Shown here: in pieces, positions 31,105-40,462 of the stretch
Position numbering within the stretch: the first letter of the stretch is position 1
How the letters are laid out: each line of letters opens with the position of its first letter
NCBI GenBank assembly: GCA_902524635.1
Contig: CABZDY010000002.1
Location: 1-63,171 of the forward strand
DNA: 63,171 nt
DNA from: an uncultured Pelagibacteraceae bacterium
GTDB lineage: Bacteria; Pseudomonadota; Alphaproteobacteria; Pelagibacterales; Pelagibacteraceae
Direction of reading: 5' to 3'
Notes under the pieces: generated by a model
The model's input: only the letters and a program-made list of their open reading frames with translations
Told to the model about the DNA's origin: nothing
The model's database searches: none
Made by a program: the position numbers and the translations under genes

Positions 31105-31327
31105 TTTTTTTTCTTTTCTTTTTTTCTTGTAGTTTTTTTTCAAGGTTGCTTATTCTCTTATTCAAAATATCTACTTCTTCTTTACTTGCTAGTTTCATTT
31201 TAAATACAATCTCATCTCGCTTTGATTTTAGAATTGAAATTACTTCATCAGATACATCTTTGTAATTAATCAGACCTTGTTCAATTAGTTTTGCAAATTT
31301 ATCGAATACGAATCTTGATTTTGACAT
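31085..31327 (-). CDS. ubiK: UbiK/YqiC-like accessory protein (BMFP domain)
   Basis: This 80-aa protein has a predicted amphipathic N-terminal helix (SRFVFDKFAKLIEQGLINY) followed by a coiled coil (LASKEEVDILNKRISNLEKKLQEKKKRKK), the layout of the BMFP/YqiC family that includes UbiK, an accessory factor of aerobic ubiquinone synthesis. The pattern SKEEVDxLxxRI is the characteristic stretch. It is transcribed opposite to the kinase gene, overlapping it by 20 nt, and divergent from lgt. The tail is highly basic. Family membership is moderately sure; the ubiquinone role is by analogy. Confidence 0.78.
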   Translation of the reverse strand: MSKSRFVFDKFAKLIEQGLINYKDVSDEVISILKSKRDEIVFKMKLASKEEVDILNKRISNLEKKLQEKKKRKKTSKAKK

Positions 31328-31377
31328 AATAATTATTTACTAGAATTATATTTAATAGCTTATAATAAATTTTACAA

Positions 31378-32163
31378 ATGTTTACTAATAATTTTGACCC
31401 AGTAGCTTTTGAAATATTCTCTTTAAGTGTCAGGTGGTATTCACTAGCATATATTTTTGGGATTATTTTTGGCTGGGTATATTGTAAAAAAATACTAATT
31501 AAAAATGATATAATTCAAAAATTATTTGAAGATTATATTTCATATTTGATAATAGGAATTATCATTGGAGGAAGGCTGGGGTATGTAATTTTTTATAATT
31601 TTCCTTATTTTCTGAATAATCCAAATGAAATTTTTATGATATGGAACGGAGGCATGTCATTTCATGGAGGGTTAATTGGTATAATTATTGCTAGTTATTT
31701 ATTTTCAAAAAAGAATAAGAAAGATATTTTTATTTTTTTAGATTTAGTATCTATTACTGCACCAATAGGCATTTTATTTGGTAGGATTTCAAATTTTATA
31801 AATGGAGAATTAGTTGGAAAAGTTACAAATTCTAATTGGGGAGTTTTTTTTCTAAACTATGATGATAAATTAAGACACCCTTCTCAATTATATGAAGCAT
31901 TTTTAGAAGGTATTATTTTATTTATTTTAATGAATTTAATTTTTTTTAATAAAAATTATAAAATTGGAACCTGTTCATTCATGTTCTTAATACTTTATGG
32001 ATGTTTTAGAATTACCACTGAAATTTTTAGAGAGCCAGATATACAAATTGGATATTTATTTGGACATGTAAGTATGGGTATCCTTTTAAGTGCCATAATG
32101 ATTTTAATTGGGTTTATAATTTATTTTAAAAGAAATGATGAAACCAAATCTCAAAAAATTTAA
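31378..32163 (+). CDS. lgt: Prolipoprotein diacylglyceryl transferase Lgt
   Basis: Lgt transfers diacylglycerol from phosphatidylglycerol to the lipobox cysteine, the first step in lipoprotein maturation. It is an integral membrane protein with seven or so helices. Signature segments are IGGRLGYVIFYNFPYF, WNGGMSFHGGLIG (the catalytic HGGL), GRISNFINGELVGK, RHPSQLYEAFLEGI and FRITTEIFREPD. The length of 261 aa is normal. It is the first gene of lgt-midA-pgeF-prs-rplY-pth-ychF, most of them overlapping or nearly touching. Confidence 0.96.
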   Translation: MFTNNFDPVAFEIFSLSVRWYSLAYIFGIIFGWVYCKKILIKNDIIQKLFEDYISYLIIGIIIGGRLGYVIFYNFPYFLNNPNEIFMIWNGGMSFHGGLIGIIIASYLFSKKNKKDIFIFLDLVSITAPIGILFGRISNFINGELVGKVTNSNWGVFFLNYDDKLRHPSQLYEAFLEGIILFILMNLIFFNKNYKIGTCSFMFLILYGCFRITTEIFREPDIQIGYLFGHVSMGILLSAIMILIGFIIYFKRNDETKSQKI

Positions 32164-33217
32164 AATTACATCAAAAAAACCTTTTCCTGTTGATGATTTT
32201 ATTGAAAAAATTCTTTATGAACCTAAGATAGGTTATTATTCTAGCAAAGATCCATTTGGCAAAAAAGGAGATTTTATAACATCCCCTACTATTTCAAATC
32301 TATTTTCGGAAATTATTGGCATATGGTTGATTTCTGCATGGGAAAAAATGGATAAACCTAAAGTATTTAATTTTGTAGAACTTGGGCCAGGTGATGGAAG
32401 TTTAACTAAAGTTATAATTAGTACCTTAAAAAAATTTCCAGAATTAAATAAAGCTATAAAAATTTACTTATATGAAAGAAGTTTATTTTTAAAAAAATTA
32501 CAAAAGCAAAACATAAATAATAAACGAATTAGATGGATCAAAAACTTTAACTCAATAAAAAAGGGGCCTGTTATTTTTTTTGGTAACGAGTTTTTTGATG
32601 CAATACCAATTAAGCAGTTTTCGAATATAAATAATGAGTTATTTGAAAAATGTTATTTAGTGAAAGACAATGTTGATATTATTGAAAAGTTTATAAGAAG
32701 TAATCAAAAAGATGTTGCTCAAATAATGACTTTTGAGACATTAAAAAAACTTAAATTTATTGAATTTCCTAAAAAGGGATTAATAGAGTTAAATCCAATA
32801 ATAAAGAAAATCAATAAACTTTCTGGTGGTATTTTACTTATAGATTACGGTTATTTGAATAGTAATAACTCAAATACCATTCAGGCAGTAATGAAAAATA
32901 AAAAAATTTCAACTGAGACAATGTTAAAAAATCTTGGTAAAGCAGATATAACTTCACTAGTAAATTTTAATCTATTAAAAGAGTACTTCCTTAAAAATAA
33001 TCTTAAAGTAAAAAAAATAGTCACTCAAAGGTTTTTTCTTGAAAGAATGGGTATAATTGAAAGAGCGCAGATTTTACAAAAAAGAAGGACTAATAAAGAG
33101 CAGAAATATATGAAAGAATCTTTGACACGGCTACTAGAGGAAAAACAAATGGGCAACCTCTTTAAGGTAATTTTTGGATACAAAAATAAAAATAATAATT
33201 TTTTTGGTTTTGAATAA
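32135..33217 (+). CDS. SAM-dependent methyltransferase, MidA/NDUFAF7 family (DUF185)
   Basis: This belongs to the family of human NDUFAF7, which methylates an arginine of a complex I subunit during assembly; the bacterial role is probably similar but unproven. Seen: MPF-like start, IGYYSSKDPFGKKGDFITSPTISNLFSEIIGIW, the SAM site FVELGPGDGSLTKVII, GNEFFDAIPIKQF, and GGILLIDYGYL. The length is 360 aa. The ORF begins ATGATG; the second ATG (32138) is an equal candidate. It overlaps lgt by 29 nt and pgeF by one base. Confidence 0.91.
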   Translation: MMKPNLKKFKITSKKPFPVDDFIEKILYEPKIGYYSSKDPFGKKGDFITSPTISNLFSEIIGIWLISAWEKMDKPKVFNFVELGPGDGSLTKVIISTLKKFPELNKAIKIYLYERSLFLKKLQKQNINNKRIRWIKNFNSIKKGPVIFFGNEFFDAIPIKQFSNINNELFEKCYLVKDNVDIIEKFIRSNQKDVAQIMTFETLKKLKFIEFPKKGLIELNPIIKKINKLSGGILLIDYGYLNSNNSNTIQAVMKNKKISTETMLKNLGKADITSLVNFNLLKEYFLKNNLKVKKIVTQRFFLERMGIIERAQILQKRRTNKEQKYMKESLTRLLEEKQMGNLFKVIFGYKNKNNNFFGFE

Positions 33218-33969
33218 TGTTTAAATCGAAAAAACTTTCTAAATTTAAGATGATAAGACATGGTTTTTTTAATCGATTTGGAGGTGTCTCAAAAGGTATT
33301 TATAAAGGTTTAAATTGTGGTCTAGGATCTGATGATAAAATTAGAGATGTTAAGAAGAATATAGAAAAGGTTTGCCAAAAAATTGGCTGTAATAAAAATA
33401 ATCTTGTATTGTTAGATCAAATTCATAGTAATAATGTTTATAAAATAAGCAAAATTCCAAAGAAAAAATTAAAAGGTGACTCCTTAATAACAAATAAAAA
33501 TGGTATCGCTTTAGGAATTTTGACAGCTGATTGTGCTCCTGTATTTATATATGACCCAGTTAATAATTTAATTAGCGCGCTACATGCAGGATGGAAGGGA
33601 GCATACAAAAAAATAATATCTACTACGTTAAAAAAATTTAAGTCAAGTGGTAGTAATTTTAAAGATTTAATAGTTGTAATTGGACCTTGTATAGGAAAAG
33701 AAAGCTATGAGGTAAAAAATGATTTTTTGGATAAATTTATTAATCAGGAAAGTTCTAATAAAAAATTTTTTAAATTCAAAAGAAATAAAATATATTTCAG
33801 TTTAAAGGATTATATTAGAGAGCAACTTATGAAATTTGAGGTTAAAAACATTGAAATTATCAAAAAAGATACATATTTATTAAGTAACAATTTTTTCAGT
33901 GCTAGAAGATCAATTAAACATAAACTAAATGATTATGGTAGAAATATTTCTGTAATTATGATTAAATAA
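33217..33969 (+). CDS. pgeF: PgeF/YfiH-family laccase-domain protein
   Basis: The YfiH (DUF152) family was first called a polyphenol oxidase; members have been described as purine nucleoside phosphorylases or peptidoglycan editing factors. The signature is present: HGFFNRFGGVSKGIYKGLNCG, LTADCAPVFIYDP, ALHAGWKGAYKKII (catalytic His), VIGPCIGKESYEV (Cys) and the C-terminal NNFFSARR. It is 250 aa. The start overlaps the previous stop as TAATG. The lgt-midA-pgeF order is conserved in many alphaproteobacteria. Confidence 0.94.
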   Translation: MFKSKKLSKFKMIRHGFFNRFGGVSKGIYKGLNCGLGSDDKIRDVKKNIEKVCQKIGCNKNNLVLLDQIHSNNVYKISKIPKKKLKGDSLITNKNGIALGILTADCAPVFIYDPVNNLISALHAGWKGAYKKIISTTLKKFKSSGSNFKDLIVVIGPCIGKESYEVKNDFLDKFINQESSNKKFFKFKRNKIYFSLKDYIREQLMKFEVKNIEIIKKDTYLLSNNFFSARRSIKHKLNDYGRNISVIMIK

Positions 33970-33983
33970 GATAATCTCAAAAA

Positions 33984-34916
33984 ATGAAGATTCTCACAGG
34001 AAATAGCAATAAACAGCTAAGTAATAAAATTTCAAAAAATTTAAAAAATAAATTAGTCAATACCAGTATTAGAAAATTCGCAGATGGTGAGATCTATATT
34101 GAAATTAATGAAAATATAAGAGGTAACAGTATTTTTATAATTCAATCAGTTTCCTCACCAGCAAATGATAATTTAATGGAACTGCTTCTTTGCATAGATG
34201 CACTTAAAAGATCATCTGCAAAAAATATCACTACTGTAATTCCTTATTTTGGCTATGCCAGACAAGATCGTAAGGTTGTGCCAAGAACTTCTATTTCTGC
34301 AAAATTAGTCTCAAACTTAATCACAAATGCAGGAGCTGACAGAGTAGTGACGGTAGATTTACACGCAGGACAAATTCAAGGTTTTTTCGATATCCCAGTT
34401 GATAACCTTTTTGCTACCCCAATCTTTGCAAAACATATTAAAAGGAAAATTAAAAGTAATAATATAATTTGTGTTGCACCTGATGTTGGAGGTGTTGAAA
34501 GAGCAAGAGCTTTAGGAAAAAAATTAGACGTTGGTTTAGCAATAGTTGACAAAAGAAGACCTAGTCCTGGGAAGTCACAAGTTATGAATGTTATTGGAAA
34601 TGTTAAAAACAAAATTTGTATTTTAACTGATGATATAATTGATTCTGGAGGAACAATTGTTAATGCAGCTGACGCTTTATTAAAAAGAGGTGCAAAAGAG
34701 GTTCATGTATATGCAACTCATGGTGTTTTTAGTGGCGATGCAGTTAAAAAGATAAAGAATTCAAAAATTAAAAATTTAGTTATTACAGATAGTATAGATA
34801 GTTCAGATAAATTAAAAAAAGTAAGAAATATTGAAGTATTATCAATATCAATATTATTGGCTGAGGCTATTAAAAGGATTTCTAATTCAACATCTGTTTC
34901 AGATCTATTTAAATAA
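33984..34916 (+). CDS. prs: Ribose-phosphate pyrophosphokinase Prs
   Basis: Prs makes PRPP from ribose 5-phosphate and ATP for nucleotides, histidine and tryptophan. Evidence: FADGEIYIEINENIRG near the N-terminus, YFGYARQDRKVVPRTSISAKLV (flexible loop region), VVTVDLHAGQIQGFFDIPVDNL, and the PRPP-binding motif CILTDDIIDSGGTIVNAA. The length of 310 aa is standard. It follows pgeF by 14 nt and precedes rplY by 42 nt; prs-rplY-pth-ychF is a well-known gene order. Confidence 0.98.
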   Translation: MKILTGNSNKQLSNKISKNLKNKLVNTSIRKFADGEIYIEINENIRGNSIFIIQSVSSPANDNLMELLLCIDALKRSSAKNITTVIPYFGYARQDRKVVPRTSISAKLVSNLITNAGADRVVTVDLHAGQIQGFFDIPVDNLFATPIFAKHIKRKIKSNNIICVAPDVGGVERARALGKKLDVGLAIVDKRRPSPGKSQVMNVIGNVKNKICILTDDIIDSGGTIVNAADALLKRGAKEVHVYATHGVFSGDAVKKIKNSKIKNLVITDSIDSSDKLKKVRNIEVLSISILLAEAIKRISNSTSVSDLFK

Positions 34917-34958
34917 AACTTGTAAAATTAGCGAACTTCGGTTAAAAACCAGCACTTT

Positions 34959-35678
34959 ATGAGCACAATACAAGCAACAATTAGAGAAACAAAAACTAAA
35001 GGTCAAGTGAACGACCTAAGAAGCAAAGGCAATGTTCCAGGTATAGTTTATGGTGGAGAGCAGCCAAATGAAAAAATTTCAATTACAACTAAAGAACTAA
35101 AGAATTTAATAAATAAAGAAAATTTTCTATCTAATGTAATTTCTATTAATTTAGATGGGAAAGAACAAAAAGTCTTAACAAGAAATATTGATTTTGACAC
35201 TATCACTGATGAGCCAATTCATTTCGACTTAATGAGAATTGTTAAAGGTGGAAAGATTATTTTAGAAATACCTGTAAAATTTATAAATAATGAATTATCA
35301 CCAGGGCTTAAACGTGGGGGAGTACTAAATATTGTAAGACGTAAGGTTGAGCTAAAGTGCCCTGCAGAAAATATTCCAACTGAGCTAGTAGTAGATTTAG
35401 AAGGTTTAGATATTGGCACAAGTATAAAAATTTCTTCAATTAATTTACCTGAAAATGTTACCCCTACAATTCAAGGAAGAGACTTCGTAATTGCAACAGT
35501 TGCTGCACCTACGGTGGTTAAAGAGCCTGAAAAAACAGCAGAAGCGGCCGAGGGAGAGGCTAGTGAAGGAGCAGAGGCAGCTGCAGAAAGTGGTGATAAA
35601 ACTTCAACTGATGGTGGTGATAAGGCTGAGGGCGAGAAATCTAAAGAAGAAGATAAATCTTCATCAGATAAAAAATAA
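34959..35678 (+). CDS. rplY: 50S ribosomal protein L25 (Ctc form)
   Basis: L25 binds 5S rRNA in the large subunit. The N-terminal domain is recognised from RSKGNVPGIVYGGEQPNEKISI, LTRNIDFDTITDEPIHFDLMRI, and the Ctc C-terminal domain from GGVLNIVRRKVELKCPAENIPTELVVDLEGLDIGTSIKI. The last 45 residues are a low-complexity Ala/Glu/Ser/Lys tail (AAEGEASEGAEAAAESGDK), common in alphaproteobacterial Ctc proteins. The length is 239 aa. The start follows prs by 42 nt. Confidence 0.97.
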   Translation: MSTIQATIRETKTKGQVNDLRSKGNVPGIVYGGEQPNEKISITTKELKNLINKENFLSNVISINLDGKEQKVLTRNIDFDTITDEPIHFDLMRIVKGGKIILEIPVKFINNELSPGLKRGGVLNIVRRKVELKCPAENIPTELVVDLEGLDIGTSIKISSINLPENVTPTIQGRDFVIATVAAPTVVKEPEKTAEAAEGEASEGAEAAAESGDKTSTDGGDKAEGEKSKEEDKSSSDKK

Positions 35679-35714
35679 TAAATAGTGAAATTTTTTTTCC
35701 AGATTTAATTTGAT

Positions 35715-36275
35715 ATGTTGTTACTTGTTGGTTTAGGAAATCCGACTCCAAATAGTCAAAATAACAGACATAACATTGGTTTTAAGATTGTGGATGCAAT
35801 TAACCAAAAATTTGGATTGTCTAAACAAAAACCGAAATTTAAAGGATTATTAACTACCGGAAATATTGGTGATAAGAAAATATATGCAATCAAGCCTCTA
35901 ACATTTATGAATAATTCGGGCATTTGTATTAGAGAACTACTTGAATACTTCAAAATTGATGCCGAAGATGTGATTGTATTTCATGATGACCTGGATATTG
36001 AATTTGGAAAAATTAAAGCAAAGTTTGGTGGGTCAAGTGCAGGTCATAACGGCATCGCATCAATTGATAAATTTATCGGTAAAGAATATTCAAGAGTTCG
36101 TATTGGCATAGGAAAGCCAGAAAATAAAATATCTGTCTCTGATTATGTACTAAACGACTTTAATGAGGATGAACAAGTTCATTTAGACTCGATAACAAGT
36201 AACATAATTGAGTCTTTATCTATATTGATTGATAAGAAATTAGACTTATTTTCTAGTACTGTTAACAACAATTAA
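35715..36275 (+). CDS. pth: Peptidyl-tRNA hydrolase Pth
   Basis: Pth releases peptides from prematurely dropped peptidyl-tRNA. The family landmarks are LLVGLGNPTPNSQNNRHNIGFKIVDAI (with the catalytic His in NRHNIGF), KPLTFMNNSGICI, VFHDDLDIEFGKIKAKFGGSSAGHNGIASI and YSRVRIGIGKP. The length is 186 aa. It directly abuts ychF: the stop codon ends at 36275 and the next ATG begins at 36276, implying coupled translation. Confidence 0.98.
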   Translation: MLLLVGLGNPTPNSQNNRHNIGFKIVDAINQKFGLSKQKPKFKGLLTTGNIGDKKIYAIKPLTFMNNSGICIRELLEYFKIDAEDVIVFHDDLDIEFGKIKAKFGGSSAGHNGIASIDKFIGKEYSRVRIGIGKPENKISVSDYVLNDFNEDEQVHLDSITSNIIESLSILIDKKLDLFSSTVNNN

Positions 36276-37352
36276 ATGGGTTTTAAATGTGGAATAGTTG
36301 GATTGCCAAATGTTGGTAAGTCTACTTTATTTAACGCTTTAACAAACTCTAATATAGCACAAGCAGAAAATTTTCCCTTTTGCACAATTGATCCAAATAT
36401 TGGCATTGTAGCAGTTCCGGACGAGAGACTTGATAAACTAGCTGAGATTTCGATTTCAAAAAAAAAAATTAATACTACAATCTCATTTGTTGATATCGCG
36501 GGTCTTGTTAAAGGAGCCTCTAAAGGGGAAGGATTGGGCAATAAATTCTTATCTCACATCAGAGAAGTTGATGCAATTATTCATATGATCAGATGTTTTG
36601 AGTCGGATGACATTCAAAATGTTAACCCTACTGTTGATCCTGTAAGAGATTTGGAGATTATAGAAACTGAAATGAAGTTAGCTGATTTAGTATCAATTCA
36701 AAAGAGACTTGATAAAAAAAATAAAAAAAATGTTGATATTGAAGAGCTCAAATTACTAGAAGCAGCCCAAAAGATAATCGATGAGGATGGAGATTTAACA
36801 TTGATCACAAATGAATTTGATGAAAAACTTTTAAAAAATAGCGGACTTCTTAGTACTAAACCAAAACTATACGTTTGCAATGTAGACGAGGACAGTATTA
36901 AGTCAGGCAACAAATATACTGAGGACTTTATAAAAAAATTTGATGAAAAAAACACATTGGTAATTTCTGCGGATATAGAAAATCAAATAAACCAATTAGA
37001 GGATGAAAATGAAAAAAAAAATTATATGAAAATGATCAATATGACAGAGACAGGACTTAATTCATTAATAAGGAAAGGATATGAACTTTTATCCTTACAA
37101 ACTTTTTTCACATCTGGACCAGAAGAGACTAGAGCTTGGACTATTACAAAGGAGTCTACAGCACCAAATGCTGCAGGAGAAATTCATTCTGACTTTGAAA
37201 AAGGATTTATTAGAGCCGAAACAATTTCTTATGAAGATTTTTTAAATAATCAAGGATGGTTAAAATCTAAAGAAGCCGGAAAAATGAGATTGGAAGGTAA
37301 AGAATATATTGTTAAAGACGGAGATATTTTAAACTTTCGTTTCAATACGTGA
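36276..37352 (+). CDS. ychF: Redox-regulated ATPase YchF (OLA1 family)
   Basis: YchF is a translation-factor-class P-loop protein of the Obg group that prefers ATP to GTP and binds ribosomes. Motifs: G1 GIVGLPNVGKSTLFNALTNS, G2-like NFPFCTIDPNIGIVAVPD, G3 FVDIAGLVKGASKGEGLGNKFL and a degenerate G4 (VCNVDED) typical of the ATP-specific OLA1 type. The C-terminal TGS domain is at about residues 280-355 (LQTFFTSGPEETRAWTI). The length of 358 aa is normal. It converges with petC, overlapping by 24 nt. Confidence 0.97.
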   Translation: MGFKCGIVGLPNVGKSTLFNALTNSNIAQAENFPFCTIDPNIGIVAVPDERLDKLAEISISKKKINTTISFVDIAGLVKGASKGEGLGNKFLSHIREVDAIIHMIRCFESDDIQNVNPTVDPVRDLEIIETEMKLADLVSIQKRLDKKNKKNVDIEELKLLEAAQKIIDEDGDLTLITNEFDEKLLKNSGLLSTKPKLYVCNVDEDSIKSGNKYTEDFIKKFDEKNTLVISADIENQINQLEDENEKKNYMKMINMTETGLNSLIRKGYELLSLQTFFTSGPEETRAWTITKESTAPNAAGEIHSDFEKGFIRAETISYEDFLNNQGWLKSKEAGKMRLEGKEYIVKDGDILNFRFNT

Positions 37353-38114
37353 CCAGATTTTTTTCATACTGAAATAAACTAAAATTGTTAAAACAGATAG
37401 ATATATTATTACTCTAAAACCTAGTTTGTGTCTTGTTTCTAAGTGAGGTTCAGCTGTCCACTGTAAAAAAGTTGTTACATCTCTAGCCATTTGATCTACT
37501 GTTGCTTTTGTTCCATCAGAGTATTCTACAATGTCATCGTCTAAAGGAGATGACATTTTAATTTTGTTACCATACATATATTTATTGTAATAAACACCAT
37601 CATCTAACTCCATTCCTGCTGGTGGTTCATCATAACCCATTAAAACAGAGTAAATGTAGTTTGCTCCACCACTTCTTGCTTTTACGAGCACTGACATGTC
37701 TGGAGGATATGCTCCACCATTAGCAGCAATTGCTTCCTGAACATTTGCATAAGGCATTACAAATTTATCAGACAATTTAGCTTGCCTTTCAAACATTTCT
37801 CCATCACTATTTGGCCCGTCTATTACTTCGAAATTTGAAGCAATTGCTTTAGCTTCAAGCTCAGTAAACTCTGGTCCACCTTTCTCAGCAAGATTTCTAT
37901 AACTTAGATGTTTTAGTGAATGGCAAGAAGCACAAACTTCTGTATAAACTTGATATCCTCTTTGTAAGGATGCTCTATCGAATTTTCCAAAGAAGCTTTT
38001 GAAAGACCAATCTACCTCTAGTAGATCATGCTGATCTCCAGCTGCATTAACTTTTGTACAAAATAAAGATGAAACTAAAATAAAAAAAAAAGATAATTTT
38101 ATTAAGCTTCTCAC
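37329..38114 (-). CDS. petC: Cytochrome c1 (bc1 complex)
   Basis: This is the haem-c subunit of ubiquinol-cytochrome c reductase. After a signal peptide ([20 protein letters not shown]) comes the c-type haem site [16 protein letters not shown]; the axial methionine is likely in PPAGMELDD or [37 protein letters not shown] is characteristic. One C-terminal membrane anchor ([18 protein letters not shown]) fixes it to the inner membrane, facing the periplasm. It is 261 aa. It overlaps petB by 4 nt as the last gene of petABC. Confidence 0.97.
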   Translation of the reverse strand: MRSLIKLSFFFILVSSLFCTKVNAAGDQHDLLEVDWSFKSFFGKFDRASLQRGYQVYTEVCASCHSLKHLSYRNLAEKGGPEFTELEAKAIASNFEVIDGPNSDGEMFERQAKLSDKFVMPYANVQEAIAANGGAYPPDMSVLVKARSGGANYIYSVLMGYDEPPAGMELDDGVYYNKYMYGNKIKMSSPLDDDIVEYSDGTKATVDQMARDVTTFLQWTAEPHLETRHKLGFRVIIYLSVLTILVYFSMKKIWSRIETKV

Positions 38115-39379
38115 AGTTTTTCTTTGAAGTTAGAATTATTTTTGGCCATTGCCATATCCGGCGATCCACCCAAAATAGGTTCAGTTATGCTCATTGGTAA
38201 TGGGGTAGTTTTCTCTTTAAAACCTAAAAATGGAAGAATTATTAAGAAATGCGCAAAATAATAAGCCGTAGCAACTCTCGCTATCAATAAGTATATCCCT
38301 TCTGCTGGCATTGCTCCCACATAACCAAGTATTAATACGTCAGCAACTAAAAACCAGTAGAACTGCTTATATATAGGTCTAAACACTGTTGATCTAACTT
38401 TAGAAGTATCTAACCAAGGTAAAATCACGAGCACAAATATTGCAGCAAACATTGCGATTACTCCAAGCAGTTTATCAGGGACTGATCTTAAAATTGCATA
38501 AAATGGTAACAAGTACCATTCAGGAACAATGTGGGCAGGAGTGACTAGCGGGTTTGCCTCTATATAGTTATCTGCATGACCAAGTATATTAGGTGAAAAG
38601 AATACAAAGAATGCAAATATTAATAAAAATATTAAAAGTGCAAATGCATCTTTAATTACTATATACGGATGAAAAGGAACAGTATCCTTAGATGGTTTCT
38701 TTATATCTATTCCGATAGGGTTATTATTTCCGGGAACATGAAGTGCCCAAATATGAAGAACTACTAATCCCAAAATTAAAAATGGAAATAAATAGTGTAA
38801 ACTAAAAAATCTTGTTAAAGTAGGATTATCAACTGAGTAACCTCCCCAAAGCCAATTCGTGATACTCTCACCTACCAAAGGAATGGCACTAAATAGGTTT
38901 GTAATCACTGTTGCACCCCAGAAACTCATCTGTCCCCAAGGAAGAACATACCCCATAAATGCAGTTGCCATCATAAGGAAATAAATCAACATACCTATAA
39001 TCCAAATAACTTCTCTTGGTGATTTATATGAGCCATAATACAAAGACCTAAAGATATGGATATATACAGCTAAGAAAAACATTGATGCACCGTTTGCATG
39101 CACATATCTAATTAACCAACCATAATTTACATCTCTCATAATATGCTCTACACTCTGAAACGCTAAATCAGCGTGAGCGACATAATGCATGCCTAAAACA
39201 ATTCCTGTGATTATTTGTGTAATTAAGCAAAAAGTAAGAATTCCTCCAAATGTCCACCAGTAATTTAAATTTTTGGGAGTAGGATAATCTGTTAAATGGT
39301 TTGCAAGTGTTAATAGTGGAAGTCTATCATTAAACCATTTTCCAACTTTTGATTTAGGTGTGTATTCGTGATCGCTCAT
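38111..39379 (-). CDS. petB: Cytochrome b (bc1 complex)
   Basis: This is the integral two-haem subunit carrying the quinol oxidation and quinone reduction sites. Seen: eight or so membrane helices, the haem histidines in [11 protein letters not shown] / [22 protein letters not shown] and [24 protein letters not shown], the Qo-site PEWY motif in [16 protein letters not shown], and [14 protein letters not shown]. At 422 aa it is a complete, unsplit mitochondrial-type cytochrome b. It is preceded by petA after 8 nt. Confidence 0.98.
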   Translation of the reverse strand: MSDHEYTPKSKVGKWFNDRLPLLTLANHLTDYPTPKNLNYWWTFGGILTFCLITQIITGIVLGMHYVAHADLAFQSVEHIMRDVNYGWLIRYVHANGASMFFLAVYIHIFRSLYYGSYKSPREVIWIIGMLIYFLMMATAFMGYVLPWGQMSFWGATVITNLFSAIPLVGESITNWLWGGYSVDNPTLTRFFSLHYLFPFLILGLVVLHIWALHVPGNNNPIGIDIKKPSKDTVPFHPYIVIKDAFALLIFLLIFAFFVFFSPNILGHADNYIEANPLVTPAHIVPEWYLLPFYAILRSVPDKLLGVIAMFAAIFVLVILPWLDTSKVRSTVFRPIYKQFYWFLVADVLILGYVGAMPAEGIYLLIARVATAYYFAHFLIILPFLGFKEKTTPLPMSITEPILGGSPDMAMAKNNSNFKEKL

Positions 39380-39387
39380 AAATTTTT

Positions 39388-39906
39388 CTATCCAATTTTT
39401 ATAGTGTTACTATTTACAAATTCGTATTTTGGTACTTCCATATTAGTAGGTGCTGGTCCTTTTCTAATTCTTCCAGATGTATCGTAGTGTGAACCATGAC
39501 ATGGACAAAACCATGCGCCATAATCTCCTTTATCATTTAAAGGTACACAGCCAAGGTGAGTACATACTCCTAACATTACAAGCCACTCGGGATTTTTTGC
39601 TCTGTCTTCATCTTTTTCGGGATGTTTCAGTTCGCTTAAATCTACAGCTCTTGCACTTTCAATTTCTTCTTTAGTTCTTCTTTTTATAAAAACTGGTTTA
39701 CCTCTCCACAGAACTGTTATCGATTGTCCTGGCTCTACTGCGCTTATATCTACTTCTGTGCTTGCTAATGCTTTTACTGAAGCATCTGGGTTCATTTGAT
39801 CAACTAACGGCCAAACAACCGCACCGACACCTACTGCACCTGCTGCTGTTGTTGCGGTCACTATAAAATCTCTTCTATTTGGCTTCTTTTTTTCTGATTC
39901 GGACAT
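39388..39906 (-). CDS. petA: Rieske iron-sulfur subunit (bc1 complex)
   Basis: This subunit passes electrons from quinol to cytochrome c1. A twin-arginine-like start ([27 protein letters not shown]) is also the membrane anchor. The 2Fe-2S site is complete: CTHLGCVPL and [20 protein letters not shown]. The length is 172 aa. It is the first gene of petABC; upstream, an 18-bp palindrome lies in the 61-bp (or 94-bp) spacer shared with trmL. Confidence 0.97.
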   Translation of the reverse strand: MSESEKKKPNRRDFIVTATTAAGAVGVGAVVWPLVDQMNPDASVKALASTEVDISAVEPGQSITVLWRGKPVFIKRRTKEEIESARAVDLSELKHPEKDEDRAKNPEWLVMLGVCTHLGCVPLNDKGDYGAWFCPCHGSHYDTSGRIRKGPAPTNMEVPKYEFVNSNTIKIG

Positions 39907-39928
39907 TTAATATTTTAATTTTTTCTTA

Positions 39929-39946
39929 ATATATGATTTCATATAT
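39929..39946. promoter_or_regulatory. 18-bp palindrome between petA and trmL
   Basis: ATATATGA-TT-TCATATAT is an exact 8-bp inverted repeat with a 2-nt centre, 23 nt before the petA start. Dimeric winged-helix regulators of the MarR type commonly bind palindromes of this size, and a MarR/OmpR-type pair is present at 28.7-29.8 kb. The link is speculative, since AT-rich palindromes also arise by chance. Confidence 0.4.
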
Positions 39947-40000
39947 GAAGAAAAACGTTATTTTTCCATGGTAACAATGACACACAAAAAAACTAAATCG

Positions 40001-40462
40001 ATGCCTAAAATAGCACTTTACGAGCCTGATATACCGCAAAATACAGCAGCCATAGCTCGAACTTGCTCTTGCCTTGGAGCTGTTCTTGAAATTATAGAGC
40101 CTTGTGGATTTTTACTAAGTGACAAGCGTTTTAAAAGAGTTGTGATGGATTATCTGGATGAGAAAATGATGAAGATTTACAGAAGTTCAGATGAATTTTT
40201 TGAAGCAAAAAAAAATGATAGAGTAGTTTTAATGACTACTAAGGCAAGTAAAATTTATACTGAATTTAAATTTAGAAACAACGATACCTTGCTCTTTGGA
40301 AGAGAAAGTGCCGGCGTTCCGAATGAGGTCTATAAAAGGTTAGAAAATAGGATAAAAATACCCATGATTGAAAAAAAAAGATCCTTGAACCTGGCATCTT
40401 CAGTTGCAATAGTATTGTCAGAAAATATAAGACAATCAAATACTTATGGACCAAACAATTAA
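40001..40462 (+). CDS. trmL: tRNA (cytidine/uridine-34 2'-O)-methyltransferase TrmL
   Basis: This SPOUT-class enzyme methylates the wobble ribose of tRNA-Leu in E. coli. It begins MPKIALYEPDIPQNTAAIART, which is the family start, so I prefer the ATG at 40001; the ORF track begins at 39968 with an 11-residue extension that cannot be excluded. The SPOUT knot is seen in DTLLFGRESAGVPNEVYKRLENRIKIPM and SLNLASSVAIVLSENIRQ. The typical length is about 155 aa and this gives 153. It overlaps hemF by 17 nt. Confidence 0.92.
   Translation: MPKIALYEPDIPQNTAAIARTCSCLGAVLEIIEPCGFLLSDKRFKRVVMDYLDEKMMKIYRSSDEFFEAKKNDRVVLMTTKASKIYTEFKFRNNDTLLFGRESAGVPNEVYKRLENRIKIPMIEKKRSLNLASSVAIVLSENIRQSNTYGPNN

Noticed and set aside
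35491-35685. 64-aa plus-strand ORF at the rplY 3' end
   Set aside because: It is the +2 frame of the low-complexity L25 tail and consists of repeated Leu/Lys/Arg/Gln from GAA/GCT runs.
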